Position numbers and translations under genes: made by a program
Assembly (NCBI GenBank): GCA_017462735.1
Contig: JAFTQO010000003.1
Span: 21,923 to 85,922, forward strand
Length of the DNA stretch: 64,000 nt
Reading direction: 5' to 3'
DNA from: Clostridia bacterium
GTDB lineage: Bacteria; Bacillota; Clostridia; Christensenellales; Borkfalkiaceae
Part shown: piece by piece, positions 1 to 7,793 of the stretch
Numbering within the stretch: position 1 is the stretch's first letter
How the letters are laid out: every line of letters begins with the position of its first letter
Notes under the pieces: model-generated
What the model was told of the DNA's origin: nothing
Databases searched by the model: none
The model's input: only the letters and a program-made list of their open reading frames with translations

Positions 1-1
1 C

Positions 2-364
2 GCACACAGCGGCGACTTGGCAGTACTTGCCGTATCTTCTTTCCCCGTAGGGGTAGACGTAGAACGGATTCGCCCAGTATCCCCTTTGGTGCAGGAAAAG
101 TTCTTTACGGATAGAGAAAGGGCGCAAGTCCAGACAGAGCAGGATTTTTTCCGCCTTTGGACGAAGAAAGAAAGTTACGTAAAATATTTAGGCGAGGGAA
201 TCGGCGCCCTGCGTTCTTTTGAGATTAGCCCGTCTTCGCCTATCTACCAAGAGGTGGATTTTTACGAAAAAGCGTGGCAGGGACATCAAATCAGCGTCTG
301 CGTGCAAAAAGGCGAACCTCTCACTTTCACGCAAGTAAGTTTAGACGATTTATTGAAAAAATAA
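2..364 (+). CDS. 4'-phosphopantetheinyl transferase, Sfp type (5' end cut by window)
   Basis: This is the C-terminal part of an Sfp/AcpS-superfamily enzyme, which moves the phosphopantetheine arm of CoA onto a serine of carrier proteins. The reading frame is open from the first bases and begins inside the family HSGD motif. GVDVE follows (the Mg/CoA-binding G-[IV]-D-[IV]-E motif), then WTKKESYVKYLGEG (the family W-x-x-K-E-x-x-x-K-x-x-G-x-G signature). A TTG at 17 could be mistaken for the start, but HSGD lies just upstream in frame, so the true start is outside the window. A bidirectional hairpin terminator follows. The carrier protein served cannot be told from here. Confidence 0.85.
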   Translation, partial: AHSGDLAVLAVSSFPVGVDVERIRPVSPLVQEKFFTDRERAQVQTEQDFFRLWTKKESYVKYLGEGIGALRSFEISPSSPIYQEVDFYEKAWQGHQISVCVQKGEPLTFTQVSLDDLLKK

Positions 365-373
365 GCAATGAAA

Positions 374-400
374 AAACCGCTCCTTCCTCAAGGGCGGTTT
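374..400. terminator. Bidirectional hairpin terminator
   Basis: The arms AAACCGC(T)CCTT and AAGGGCGGTTT enclose a short loop, with A-runs on the left and T-runs on the right. It lies between the converging phosphopantetheinyl transferase and TIGR04076 genes and can serve both strands. Confidence 0.75.
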
Positions 401-406
401 TACTGT

Positions 407-709
407 TTATTCAATTCTTTCCAGATAAAAGGACACGGGGCGGAAGCCGTCGTTGCAAGAAATCATAGCCGAGTACGGATTTTTCATCCACCCGTCGTAA
501 AAATTCCCTTCGCCTTTTGCCAATTTTTCCGCAAAGGGCTTTACGCTCTCCCACGCGCTGTCGCAAAACCCTTTGGGCTTTTGTCCGTCGCGGCTTATAA
601 ACACGTCGCCTATGCGGATATCGCAGGCGTGCTGTATCGGGTTTTCGTATTGTTCGATAAGGTCGTCGTGCCGCACTTGTTTTACGGCGGTGATTTTTAC
701 TTGATACAT
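407..709 (-). CDS. TIGR04076 family protein
   Basis: A 100-residue protein of the TIGR04076 family, common in Clostridia and of unknown function. It shows the family pattern: MYQVKIT at the start, then GD.F with a PKGFCDSAW segment near the middle, a GGNF-like GEGNFYDGW stretch, and the ending C.DGFRPVSFYLERIE. Length matches the family (about 90-110 residues). There is no signal peptide or membrane segment. It converges with the phosphopantetheinyl transferase gene and lies 32 bp downstream of the dGTPase-like gene on the same strand, so it may be co-transcribed with it. Confidence 0.75.
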   Translation of the reverse strand: MYQVKITAVKQVRHDDLIEQYENPIQHACDIRIGDVFISRDGQKPKGFCDSAWESVKPFAEKLAKGEGNFYDGWMKNPYSAMISCNDGFRPVSFYLERIE

Positions 710-741
710 AGTTTTTTAAATAAAAGTATTTTTTAACGCAA

Positions 742-1935
742 TTAATCAAAATATCCCACGTATTGTAAAGGGCGGGTATCGTCGGGGAAGAGGTGGTTGT
801 ATAGGTCGATAAAGTAGTCGTCCGTCATACTGGCGATATAGTCGACGACTATTTGATTTTTTTCCGTTTCCGGATAAGGTTTGCGCCGTTTGTAGTAAGG
901 CTTGTCAAGATAGCGAAGATGATGGGTGAAGATAGGGTTATTCTCGTTGCCGTTTTGGAGGTCAAAAAGCAGTTTTTGGTATAATTTCGCCATCATATAT
1001 TGCAAGGTCTCGTCGGCGTTTTTGACTTGCTTATTGTCATAGATAAGTTGATAGTTTTCCTTTTTGGCTTTGGCAAGCGCGGAAAAGTGCTTCTCGTCCA
1101 TCGCAATATACCCCTTGCCGAAACTGTGCTCTAACAGATTGACCATAAGGTTGTTGACGATTTCCGCATTGATAGTCCCGATGCCGTAGTTTTCAAACGC
1201 CTCGCTTTGCAATAGTTTGCCTTTCTCGGCGTCCTGTCTATCTTTGCCAAGGTAGGCGATAATATCGCTGATACGCATCACGCACCCTTCCAAAGTGGAC
1301 GGGGTAAAACCGCGCATCTCTCTTTCGTTTAAATAGCACGCCTCTATCTTTTTGTCCAATTCGTCAAACCCTTCCATAGGGGCAGGGGCGTATTTAGACA
1401 GTTCCAACTCCCCGTTGTGCGCGGCGATACCGTTTTGTGTCTGCAAGGTCAAGTTTAAAGGAAAAATCTCGTCGATGACGCGGACGGAGTGGATATTATG
1501 AAAAAACCGTCTACCCGTTTTTTCACGGTACAGTTCGTCCAAAAACCTTTCTCCCGTATGCCCGAAAGGGGTGTGTCCTAAGTCGTGCCCCAAAGAAATT
1601 GCCTCAATGAGGTCGGTGTTCAGCCCCAGCGCGTCGCCTAAGGTACGGGCGATACGCGAGACGATTTGCACGTGCAACGCCCTACGCGTGATGTCGTCGT
1701 TTTTGCGTAAGGAAAAGACTTGCGTCTTATCCGCATAGCGGTTGTAAAAGGGGCAATGCAAGATTTTATCCACGTCGCGGATAAAGGGGGTGCGCCAAAC
1801 GTTCCCATTGTCGTGCGGGTTGTCGATACGCCGTTTTGCGTCCTCGTTTTTGCAGGCAAAAGGGGAAAGATTTTTGCTGTTTGATTGTTTCATCTGTTCG
1901 GCGACGTCCGCCGATAAACTTTCATAGATAGCCAT
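742..1935 (-). CDS. dGTPase-like HD-domain triphosphohydrolase
   Basis: A 397-residue HD phosphohydrolase of the deoxyguanosinetriphosphate triphosphohydrolase-like family, which hydrolyses dNTPs to deoxynucleoside and triphosphate. The metal site is visible as GHDLGHTPFGHTGE, preceded by the RRALHVQIVSRIART helix that opens the domain. The C-terminal half carries the family segment ending in YVGYFD. The frame stays open further upstream to 2046, but the ATG at 1935 is preferred because the N-terminus MAIYESLSADVAEQ fits the family and a promoter -10 box lies only 6 nt before it. The transcript is then probably leaderless. The exact dNTP substrate is not predictable. Confidence 0.82.
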   Translation of the reverse strand: MAIYESLSADVAEQMKQSNSKNLSPFACKNEDAKRRIDNPHDNGNVWRTPFIRDVDKILHCPFYNRYADKTQVFSLRKNDDITRRALHVQIVSRIARTLGDALGLNTDLIEAISLGHDLGHTPFGHTGERFLDELYREKTGRRFFHNIHSVRVIDEIFPLNLTLQTQNGIAAHNGELELSKYAPAPMEGFDELDKKIEACYLNEREMRGFTPSTLEGCVMRISDIIAYLGKDRQDAEKGKLLQSEAFENYGIGTINAEIVNNLMVNLLEHSFGKGYIAMDEKHFSALAKAKKENYQLIYDNKQVKNADETLQYMMAKLYQKLLFDLQNGNENNPIFTHHLRYLDKPYYKRRKPYPETEKNQIVVDYIASMTDDYFIDLYNHLFPDDTRPLQYVGYFD

Positions 1936-1941
1936 AGTGCT

Positions 1942-1970
1942 ATTATACCATACTTTCTCAGCAAAAGAAA
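1942..1970 (-). promoter_or_regulatory. Promoter of dGTPase-like gene, probably leaderless
   Basis: On the minus strand an extended -10 (TGG then TATAAT, plus-strand 1942-1947) ends exactly 6 nt before the ATG at 1935, so transcription should start at or next to the A of the start codon. The -35 at 17-bp spacing is weak (TTTCTT). No Shine-Dalgarno sequence can fit in the transcript. Confidence 0.6.
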
Positions 1971-2039
1971 GTAATTTTTCAAAAAGAGTTTTTGAAAGAG
2001 GGCAGTCATAGTAAAATATGACAAAATCAAAAAAAGAGG

Positions 2040-2069
2040 TTGACAAATAGGGGTGTGAAATGATACAAT
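2040..2069 (+). promoter_or_regulatory. Sigma-A promoter of degV gene
   Basis: TTGACA at 2040-2045 and TACAAT at 2064-2069, 18-bp spacer. The RBS AAAGGAG follows about 25 nt later, just before the ATG at 2106. Confidence 0.75.
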
Positions 2070-2105
2070 AAACTTACAGTTTGTTTTACGCAAAGGAGAA
2101 ATGAG

Positions 2106-3008
2106 ATGACGAAGAAAAAGATATTTTGCACTTCGACGGGCTGTTTAGAATACGCCCCCGAGCGTTATCGTCAATATGACATAGAAATTATCCGCATTCG
2201 CGTGCTTTTTCAAGGCAAAGAATATTTAGAAGGTCTGGATTTGGATCCCGAACAATTCTATGCGGAACTGGAAAAGTTGGAAAATCCCAAAGAGAATTTG
2301 CCCCGTACGGCAATGCCGACGATGGACGAAATCCGCGCTCACTTTGAAAAGGCGATTGAAGAGGGATACGAAGAGGCAATCGTCATTGCGCTCAGCGCCT
2401 ATCTCGGGGGGACGTACAACCTCATCCGTTTGGTGGCGGAAGATTATCAAGACAGGATAAAAATCACCGTTATCGACAGTAAAATCACCTGTTTTGGCGA
2501 AGGGCTTTTGGCGGTGCTGGCCGCAAAACTTGCCAAAGAAGGCAAGTCGACGGAAGAAATCGTCAAGGAACTCAAATGGGTTATGGCAAGACAAGAGTTT
2601 TTCGGCGTGGACGGAAAACTCGACTATCTTATTTACAACGGGCGTCTCAAAGGCGGGAAAGCGTTCTTTGGGAAGATTTTGTCCATTTGTCCCGTCGTAC
2701 ACTTTACAAAAGAAGGGGAACTGTGCGCTCTGCAATCTGTCCGTACTCCTAAAAAAGCGCTGTACAGGACCTGCGAAATTTTAAAGGATCTCATCAAGGA
2801 CAGAGACCCGAAAGATTATATCCTTTGGCGTATCTATACGGGGAAATCTCTATTGAAAACGCTCAAAGAATTAGAGCCGAATTTTGGTATCGAGGTCACG
2901 CACGAGGACGTCATTATGACGCCCGTAGCAGGCTGTCACAACGGTCCTTGGTTGGCTGGTTACGGCTATTTCCCTTTGAGAAGAGAGGACGAACCTTTAG
3001 AAGACTAA
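2106..3008 (+). CDS. DegV family fatty-acid-binding protein
   Basis: A 300-residue DegV-family protein. Members bind a fatty acyl chain between two alpha/beta domains, and some (FakB) present fatty acids to the kinase FakA. The sequence shows the DegV core: an N-terminal domain with TSTGCLEYAPE, the central ALSAYLGGTYN segment (position of the lipid-carboxylate-binding S-[AG]-x-L-x-G-T-Y motif) and YNGRLKGGKAFFGKILSICPVVHF near residue 180-200 (family R-[LI]-x2-G, then L-x-[IV]-x-P). The usual DSS near the N-terminus is replaced by CTSTG, a mild oddity. The gene stands alone between its own promoter and terminator, and no fakA is in view. Confidence 0.85.
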   Translation: MTKKKIFCTSTGCLEYAPERYRQYDIEIIRIRVLFQGKEYLEGLDLDPEQFYAELEKLENPKENLPRTAMPTMDEIRAHFEKAIEEGYEEAIVIALSAYLGGTYNLIRLVAEDYQDRIKITVIDSKITCFGEGLLAVLAAKLAKEGKSTEEIVKELKWVMARQEFFGVDGKLDYLIYNGRLKGGKAFFGKILSICPVVHFTKEGELCALQSVRTPKKALYRTCEILKDLIKDRDPKDYILWRIYTGKSLLKTLKELEPNFGIEVTHEDVIMTPVAGCHNGPWLAGYGYFPLRREDEPLED

Positions 3009-3013
3009 AAATA

Positions 3014-3041
3014 GAAAAGGTATGCTCAGCATACCTTTTTT
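3014..3041 (+). terminator. Terminator after degV
   Basis: AAAAGGTATGC, three-base loop TCA, GCATACCTTTTTT: a strong stem ending in six T. Confidence 0.85.
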
Positions 3042-3052
3042 GACGGAGCACT

Positions 3053-4006
3053 ATGAGAAAATTATATCAAAAGGACAAGCCCGAACGGGAGAAAAAGGAA
3101 CGAGCCCCCGTCTATACTGCGGTGTATAAAGCGAATAGAAGCGAAGAGTTACTCCCTTTCTTGCTCCGCAAATGCGCGACGTCGAGAAACAACGTAAAGA
3201 GTTTGTTGACAAGAGGGCAAGTGCTCGTCAACGGTAGCGTGGTGACAAGGCACGATTGCGCGCTTGCCAAGGACGACGAGGTGAAAATTTCCAAGACGCC
3301 CAATAAGGTGGATAGAGGCAAGGCGACGTTGTCTGCCCGCCAAGCCCGTCCCAAGCCTTTACCTTTTAAAATTATCTACGAGGACGACGACTTTATTGCC
3401 ATCGACAAGCCCGCGGGATTGCTCAGCGTGGAGAGCGATAAAGAGAGGACTTGCGCGTTCGGGTACGTGATGGATTACCTGCGAGGGAAAGACAAGACCG
3501 CCCGTCCCTATATCCTGCACAGGATAGACAAAGAGACGTCCGGGGTACTCGTGTTTGCTAAAAACGTAAAGGTGCACTCTATGCTCAAACTGCATTGGAA
3601 CGAGTGCGTGACTCTGCGCCAATACCATGCCGTCGTACAAGGCGCTTTAGCTAAAAAAGAGGACGTCGTGACCTCTTATTTAAAAGAAAACGCCAATAAT
3701 TTGGTGTATATCACTCACGATACGACGGGGCAAAAGGCAATCACCCGCTATAAAGTTCTCAAAGAAAAAGAGGGATACGCGCTGTTGTCCGTACAAATTG
3801 AAACGGGCAGAAAAAATCAAATCCGCGTCCAGATGCAAGCGCTCGGTGCGCCCGTCGTAGGCGACGATAAGTACGGCGACGGGAAAGGTCCGCTTGGGCG
3901 GTTGGGGCTGCACGCTTCCGCATTAACGTTTAAGCACCCCGCGACAGGGAAAGAACTGAGTTTTTCCGCGCCCTGTCCCATGGCGTTTAAAAGTATGTTC
4001 CCTTAA
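3053..4006 (+). CDS. RluA-family rRNA/tRNA pseudouridine synthase
   Basis: A 317-residue pseudouridine synthase that isomerises uridine in 23S rRNA or tRNA. It has a charged N-terminus, then an S4-like RNA-binding stretch at about 35-80 (LLRKCATSRNNVKSLL, RGQVLVNGSVV). The catalytic domain follows, with the motif HRIDKETSG in which Asp159 is the expected catalytic residue. The later GRKNQIRVQMQALG and DDKYGDG segments are also typical of RluA proteins. The start ATG follows GACGGAGC at normal spacing. It has its own terminator. Whether it acts like RluC, RluD or RluB cannot be decided. Confidence 0.88.
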   Translation: MRKLYQKDKPEREKKERAPVYTAVYKANRSEELLPFLLRKCATSRNNVKSLLTRGQVLVNGSVVTRHDCALAKDDEVKISKTPNKVDRGKATLSARQARPKPLPFKIIYEDDDFIAIDKPAGLLSVESDKERTCAFGYVMDYLRGKDKTARPYILHRIDKETSGVLVFAKNVKVHSMLKLHWNECVTLRQYHAVVQGALAKKEDVVTSYLKENANNLVYITHDTTGQKAITRYKVLKEKEGYALLSVQIETGRKNQIRVQMQALGAPVVGDDKYGDGKGPLGRLGLHASALTFKHPATGKELSFSAPCPMAFKSMFP

Positions 4007-4010
4007 CGAA

Positions 4011-4035
4011 AAGACGGTTAAAGCCGTCTTTTTTT
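4011..4035 (+). terminator. Terminator after pseudouridine synthase gene
   Basis: AAGACGG and CCGTCTT arms with a six-base loop, followed by a T-run. Confidence 0.8.
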
Positions 4036-4073
4036 ATGCCTTTTTTCCCATACTAAATTAGGGGAGGGAGGAG

Positions 4074-5237
4074 ATGAAAAACTGTTTACAAAAAGCGCTT
4101 GCCGTACAAAATGAGACGGTGGGTCATAGACGATATTTGCACGAAAATGCAGAGGTGGGTTTTGACGTACCCAAGACGACGGACTATATATACAAACAAC
4201 TGACGGGATACGGATACGTCCCTAAAAAGATGCCGAAAGGGGGCGTAATTGCCGAAATATCGCCAAAAGAGGGGGACAGGGATGGGTTTATCCTGCTCCG
4301 AGCCGATATTGACGGACTGAAAATGCAAGAGGAGAGCGGGTTGCCTTTTGCTTGTAAAAGCGGACATATGCACGCCTGTGGACACGATATGCACGCGGCG
4401 GCGTTGCTCGCTACGGCAAAACTATTAAAGCAAGAGCATTTGCATTGTCCCGTGCGGCTGCTATTTCAACCGGCGGAAGAGATATTGCAAGGGGGAAAAT
4501 ACGCGATATCAAAAGGGGTGACGAAAGGGGTAAAAAGCGCCTTTTCGCTGCACGTCTTATCAGGGGTGGAGATGCCTGTGGGGCAGGTAATGCTTTCAGG
4601 CGCGGGGGTCATCGCTCCGTCGGCGGATATGTTTACCATCCGTATTCAAGGCAAAAGTTGTCACGGCGCGATCCCTCACGACGGGGTGGACGGGATGGCG
4701 GCGGCTTCGGCGGTTTTACTGGCTTTGCAAAACTTATCGGCAAAAGAAATACCGTTGGGTAAGGGCTTGCTGACAGTCGGCAGTTTTCACGCGGGCGACA
4801 ATCCCAACGTCATCGCAGGCGAGGCGACGTTGCAAGGCTCGTGCCGCGCTTTTGACGAAAAGACTCGCGCCTTCGTCAAAGGAAGAATCAGACAAATCGT
4901 CAAAGGCATTGCGGCGTCGTATCGTGCGAAAGGAACCGTTGTTTTTTTCGGCGGTTGCCCTTCTCTATTACAGGACGAAAGGTTGCTCCTGGATATGCGA
5001 AAAAATTTAGAAAAAGAATTGGGAAAAGAAAAGGTGATTTTGGCGGACGGAGACAAACGCGCAGGCGGCTCGGAGGATTTTGCCTATATTTCGAGAGAGG
5101 TGCCCTCCCTTCTCGTCAGCGTTTCGGCGGCGCAAAAGGGGGGCGGGCAGCCGTTGCATCATCCCAAAGTCCTTTTCGACGAGGACTGTTTGCCTACTTG
5201 CGTGGCGACGTATCTGGCGTTTGCATTGCAAGGCTGA
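4074..5237 (+). CDS. M20 family amidohydrolase (N-acyl amino acid / hippurate hydrolase type)
   Basis: A 387-residue cytosolic metallopeptidase of the M20D group, which removes acyl groups from N-acylated amino acids. Metal-binding motifs are visible: CGHDMHAA at about residue 102, QPAEE at about 137, HVLSG at about 161, and a C-terminal GGSEDFAY. The dimerisation (lid) domain lies between, near residues 175-290, starting at the GKSCHGAIPHDGVD segment. Length is normal for the family. The start ATG follows GGGAGGGAGGAG. The GH2 gene follows 62 bp later but has its own promoter. The natural substrate is unknown. Confidence 0.88.
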   Translation: MKNCLQKALAVQNETVGHRRYLHENAEVGFDVPKTTDYIYKQLTGYGYVPKKMPKGGVIAEISPKEGDRDGFILLRADIDGLKMQEESGLPFACKSGHMHACGHDMHAAALLATAKLLKQEHLHCPVRLLFQPAEEILQGGKYAISKGVTKGVKSAFSLHVLSGVEMPVGQVMLSGAGVIAPSADMFTIRIQGKSCHGAIPHDGVDGMAAASAVLLALQNLSAKEIPLGKGLLTVGSFHAGDNPNVIAGEATLQGSCRAFDEKTRAFVKGRIRQIVKGIAASYRAKGTVVFFGGCPSLLQDERLLLDMRKNLEKELGKEKVILADGDKRAGGSEDFAYISREVPSLLVSVSAAQKGGGQPLHHPKVLFDEDCLPTCVATYLAFALQG

Positions 5238-5252
5238 TTTTTCAAAAGGGCG

Positions 5253-5288
5253 TTGACGGGCGTGGAAAGTTGTGGTATAATACCACAA
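5253..5288 (+). promoter_or_regulatory. GH2 promoter with a palindrome over the -10 box
   Basis: TTGACG (5253-5258), 17-bp spacer, TATAAT (5276-5281). The -10 lies inside a perfect inverted repeat, TTGTGGTAT-A-ATACCACAA (5270-5288), with 9-bp arms. A dimeric repressor bound there would block RNA polymerase. The RBS AAAGGAGG overlaps its right edge. Confidence 0.7.
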
Positions 5289-5299
5289 AGGAGGCGAAA

Positions 5300-7036
5300 A
5301 TGTCACTTTCTACCGATTATTTCGTAGCGGGAATCCCGCATTTAGAATATCCCCGGCCGCAATTCAAGCGGGAATCTTATCTTTGCTTAAACGGCGTATG
5401 GTCTTTCGGGAAATGTTTGCAGACGGAGGAGGGGTATCAACCGACGGGCAAAATCCTCGTCCCCTTTTCGCCCGAAACCTCCCTTTCAGGCGTAGCAGAG
5501 GGTTTTACTTTAAAAAAGGAGGAAAAACTCGTCTACGAACGCACGGTTGACTTACAAGACGATATGTTGCAAGGGACGACGCTGTTGCATTTCGGTGCCG
5601 TTGACCAAATATGTGAAGTGTACGTCAATAACTTACTCGTGATAAGTCATAGGGGCGGATTTACTCCCTTTACGGCAGATGTCACGGACGCCGTGAAAAA
5701 GGGGAAAAATCTCTTGCGGGTAGAGTGTATCGATTTAACGACGGCGTCCCACGGCGCGCGCGGCAAACAAAACGAAAAGCGGGGCGGCATTTGGTATACC
5801 CCGCAAAGCGGGATTTGGCAAAGCGTCTGGATGGAGAGTATGCCAAAAGCATATATCCGCGACTTGACGGTAAAGACGGACGCAGAGAAAAAACAGGTGC
5901 GCGTACAAGTCGATTGCCCCTGCGCGATTACCTTGACGGTGCTGGACAACGGCAATAAGATTTATGAAGAGAAACGGACGGACGGGCAGTTTTCGTTTTC
6001 GCACGAGTTTACCCTTTGGTCGCCCGAGACTCCAAAACTGTACGATATGATTCTTTGTGCCGACAGCGGGGACAAGGTGCAATCTTATTTCGGGGTAAGA
6101 AGCGTCGGGGTCGGCAGGGACGAAAGGGGGAAAGCGAGACTTCTTCTCAACGGTAAGCCGTACTTTTTCAATGGGCTACTCGACCAAGGGTATTATTCGG
6201 ACGGGCTACTGACCTATCCCAACGAAAAGTGTATCACGGACGAGTTGACCACCTTAAAAGCAATGGGCTTTAACACGTTGCGAAAACACATCAAACTTGA
6301 GCCGATGCGCTGGTATTATCTTTGCGACAAGTTAGGGATTTTGGTGTGGCAAGATTTCGTCAACGGCGGCGGTGAGTATACGGGTAGCCATATCACGGTG
6401 TTCCCTTTCTTAGGCTTTAAGCATAAAGACAGCGATTATAAGTACTTTGCAAGAGAAAACGAAGAGGGCAGGGCAGAGTTTATCCAAGGTATGGAGGAGA
6501 CGGTATCCGCGCTGAAAAATTCTCCCTCCGTCGTCCTTTGGACGGTATTCAACGAGGGCTGGGGACAGTTTGACTCGGCGAAGATGACGGAAAAGTTAAA
6601 GGAGTTGGACGATACCCGTTTGATTGATTCGGTCAGCGGTTGGCACGACCAAGGCAAGGACAAGACGACGTTAAAAAGTTTGCACACTTATTTTACCCCC
6701 TTGCGTGTACCCAAAGACCCTCGTCCCGTAGTACTTAGCGAGTTCGGCGGGTATTCTTTGCCTGTCAAAGGTCATCAATACAGCCAGAAAATTTTTGGTT
6801 ATAAAGTTTTTAAGACGGAAGAAAAATTAAAAGCCGCGCTTGAAAAACTGTACTTAAAAAAGGTAAAACCTTTGATTAAGAAAGGGCTTTGCGCCTGTAT
6901 CTATACGCAGGTCAGCGACGTGGAGGAGGAAATCAACGGACTGGTCACGTATGATAGAAAGCGCTGGAAAGTGCCCGTAGAGTTTATGAGGAAATTAAAT
7001 ATTGTCTTGCAAGAAGAAAGCGAAAAGATCCAATAA
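5300..7036 (+). CDS. Glycoside hydrolase family 2 protein
   Basis: A 578-residue GH2 enzyme (beta-galactosidase, beta-glucuronidase or beta-mannosidase type; specificity not readable). It has the three GH2 domains: an N-terminal sugar-binding jelly roll (LNGVWSFGK... to about residue 190), an immunoglobulin-like domain, and a TIM barrel from about residue 270. The expected acid/base is Glu419 in TVFNEGWGQ and the nucleophile Glu481 in VVLSEFGGY. No signal peptide is seen, so it probably acts in the cytosol on imported sugar. The frame is open further upstream inside the M20 gene, but ATG 5300 is chosen for its RBS (AAAGGAGG) and its own promoter. The palindrome over the -10 suggests substrate-dependent repression, but no sugar repressor lies nearby. 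Confidence 0.87.
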   Translation: MSLSTDYFVAGIPHLEYPRPQFKRESYLCLNGVWSFGKCLQTEEGYQPTGKILVPFSPETSLSGVAEGFTLKKEEKLVYERTVDLQDDMLQGTTLLHFGAVDQICEVYVNNLLVISHRGGFTPFTADVTDAVKKGKNLLRVECIDLTTASHGARGKQNEKRGGIWYTPQSGIWQSVWMESMPKAYIRDLTVKTDAEKKQVRVQVDCPCAITLTVLDNGNKIYEEKRTDGQFSFSHEFTLWSPETPKLYDMILCADSGDKVQSYFGVRSVGVGRDERGKARLLLNGKPYFFNGLLDQGYYSDGLLTYPNEKCITDELTTLKAMGFNTLRKHIKLEPMRWYYLCDKLGILVWQDFVNGGGEYTGSHITVFPFLGFKHKDSDYKYFARENEEGRAEFIQGMEETVSALKNSPSVVLWTVFNEGWGQFDSAKMTEKLKELDDTRLIDSVSGWHDQGKDKTTLKSLHTYFTPLRVPKDPRPVVLSEFGGYSLPVKGHQYSQKIFGYKVFKTEEKLKAALEKLYLKKVKPLIKKGLCACIYTQVSDVEEEINGLVTYDRKRWKVPVEFMRKLNIVLQEESEKIQ

Positions 7037-7068
7037 AAAATCTCCCGATTCAGTTCGGGAGATTTTTT
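7035..7068. terminator. Bidirectional terminator
   Basis: TCTCCCGA, loop of six, TCGGGAGA, flanked by an A-run and a T-run. It serves the GH2 gene and the convergent XRE gene. Confidence 0.85.
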
Positions 7069-7387
7069 ATTGGTTGCTTCTTGGAAAAAAGGAAATTAAG
7101 TCAATCAATAGTTTGCACTGTGGCTCGCTTAAACGAGGTAATAGTTGAAGAATCTTTGAGTGAGAATCATTGTTAGGGATATTTTCAAAAAAATCGCAAG
7201 GAGAAAGGTTTAAAACTTTGCAAATGGAGAGGAAATCTTCGACTTTGATAGCAGTACGCCCTTTCTCGAATTGCCATATTTGTTGACCACTATAGCCGAT
7301 TTCCTTTCCTAATGCTCTCAACGACAACCTTTTTTCCAATCGCGCAAGACGAAGTTTTTGTAGAAAAAGAAAATACTCCATAACCAT
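7067..7387 (-). CDS. XRE-family transcriptional regulator
   Basis: A 106-residue protein with an N-terminal Cro/C1-type helix-turn-helix (about residues 10-65: LRLARLEKRLSLRALGKEIGYSG... then IWQFEKGRT) and a short C-terminal tail. AGGAG precedes the ATG at 7387; a second in-frame ATG lies two codons on. It is divergent from a second small XRE gene, and the intergenic region contains an inverted repeat inside its own promoter, so autoregulation is likely. Target genes are unknown. Confidence 0.8.
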   Translation of the reverse strand: MVMEYFLFLQKLRLARLEKRLSLRALGKEIGYSGQQIWQFEKGRTAIKVEDFLSICKVLNLSPCDFFENIPNNDSHSKILQLLPRLSEPQCKLLIDLISFFPRSNQ

Positions 7388-7439
7388 ACATCTCCTATAA
7401 TATTGGCTGTATCACCGATTGTCCTGCTATTGCCTACAT

Positions 7440-7493
7440 ATTATACTACACGCAACGCATGTAAGTCAAGCATAAATACATGTTAAGCGTGTA
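7440..7493. promoter_or_regulatory. Promoter and operator-like repeat between divergent XRE genes
   Basis: On the minus strand TTGACT (plus 7464-7469) and TATAAT (plus 7440-7445) with an 18-bp spacer drive the left gene. The spacer holds the first arm of an imperfect inverted repeat: TACACGCAACGCATGTA (7447-7463) against TACATGTTAAGCGTGTA (7477-7493). This layout suits a repressor binding both arms. Confidence 0.6.
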
Positions 7494-7513
7494 AATTATA
7501 GGTAGGTGGATAT

Positions 7514-7738
7514 ATGACTACGACGATTGAGATTTCTAAAAAATTATCAGAGGCAATTAAGCAAAGCGGTTTAACGCAGACGGAAATTGCAGAAAGGATA
7601 GGGGTAAGGCAGCAACAAATATCCTGTTATATCAGCGGTAAGACGTTGCCTGCTTTAGATACTCTTTCTAGGCTTTGCACTGTGCTGGATTTAGATGCCA
7701 ATGAAATTTTGTGTGTGGAAAGAGATAAAAACTATTAA
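7514..7738 (+). CDS. Small XRE-family regulator
   Basis: A 74-residue protein that is almost entirely one Cro/C1 helix-turn-helix domain: LSEAIKQSGLTQTEIAERIGVRQQQISCYISGKTLPALDTLSRLCTVLDLDANEIL. Helices 2 and 3 of the HTH are clear (TQTEIAERIGV, QQQISCYISG). The RBS is GGTAGGTGG. It faces the other XRE gene at 7387, a head-to-head layout like a phage-type switch, but no phage gene is near. Confidence 0.8.
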   Translation: MTTTIEISKKLSEAIKQSGLTQTEIAERIGVRQQQISCYISGKTLPALDTLSRLCTVLDLDANEILCVERDKNY

Positions 7739-7768
7739 AAAACTCCCGACTAAAATCGGGAGTTTTTC
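7737..7768. terminator. Bidirectional terminator
   Basis: ACTCCCGA, loop of six, TCGGGAGT, flanked by an A-run and a T-run, between the small XRE gene and the convergent nagB. Confidence 0.85.
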
Positions 7769-7793
7769 TTTATTCATTTTAAAAATTTGTCGA

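Noticed and set aside
1936-2046. N-terminal extension of the dGTPase-like gene
   Set aside because: The extra 37 residues do not fit the family, and the promoter -10 lies inside this stretch.
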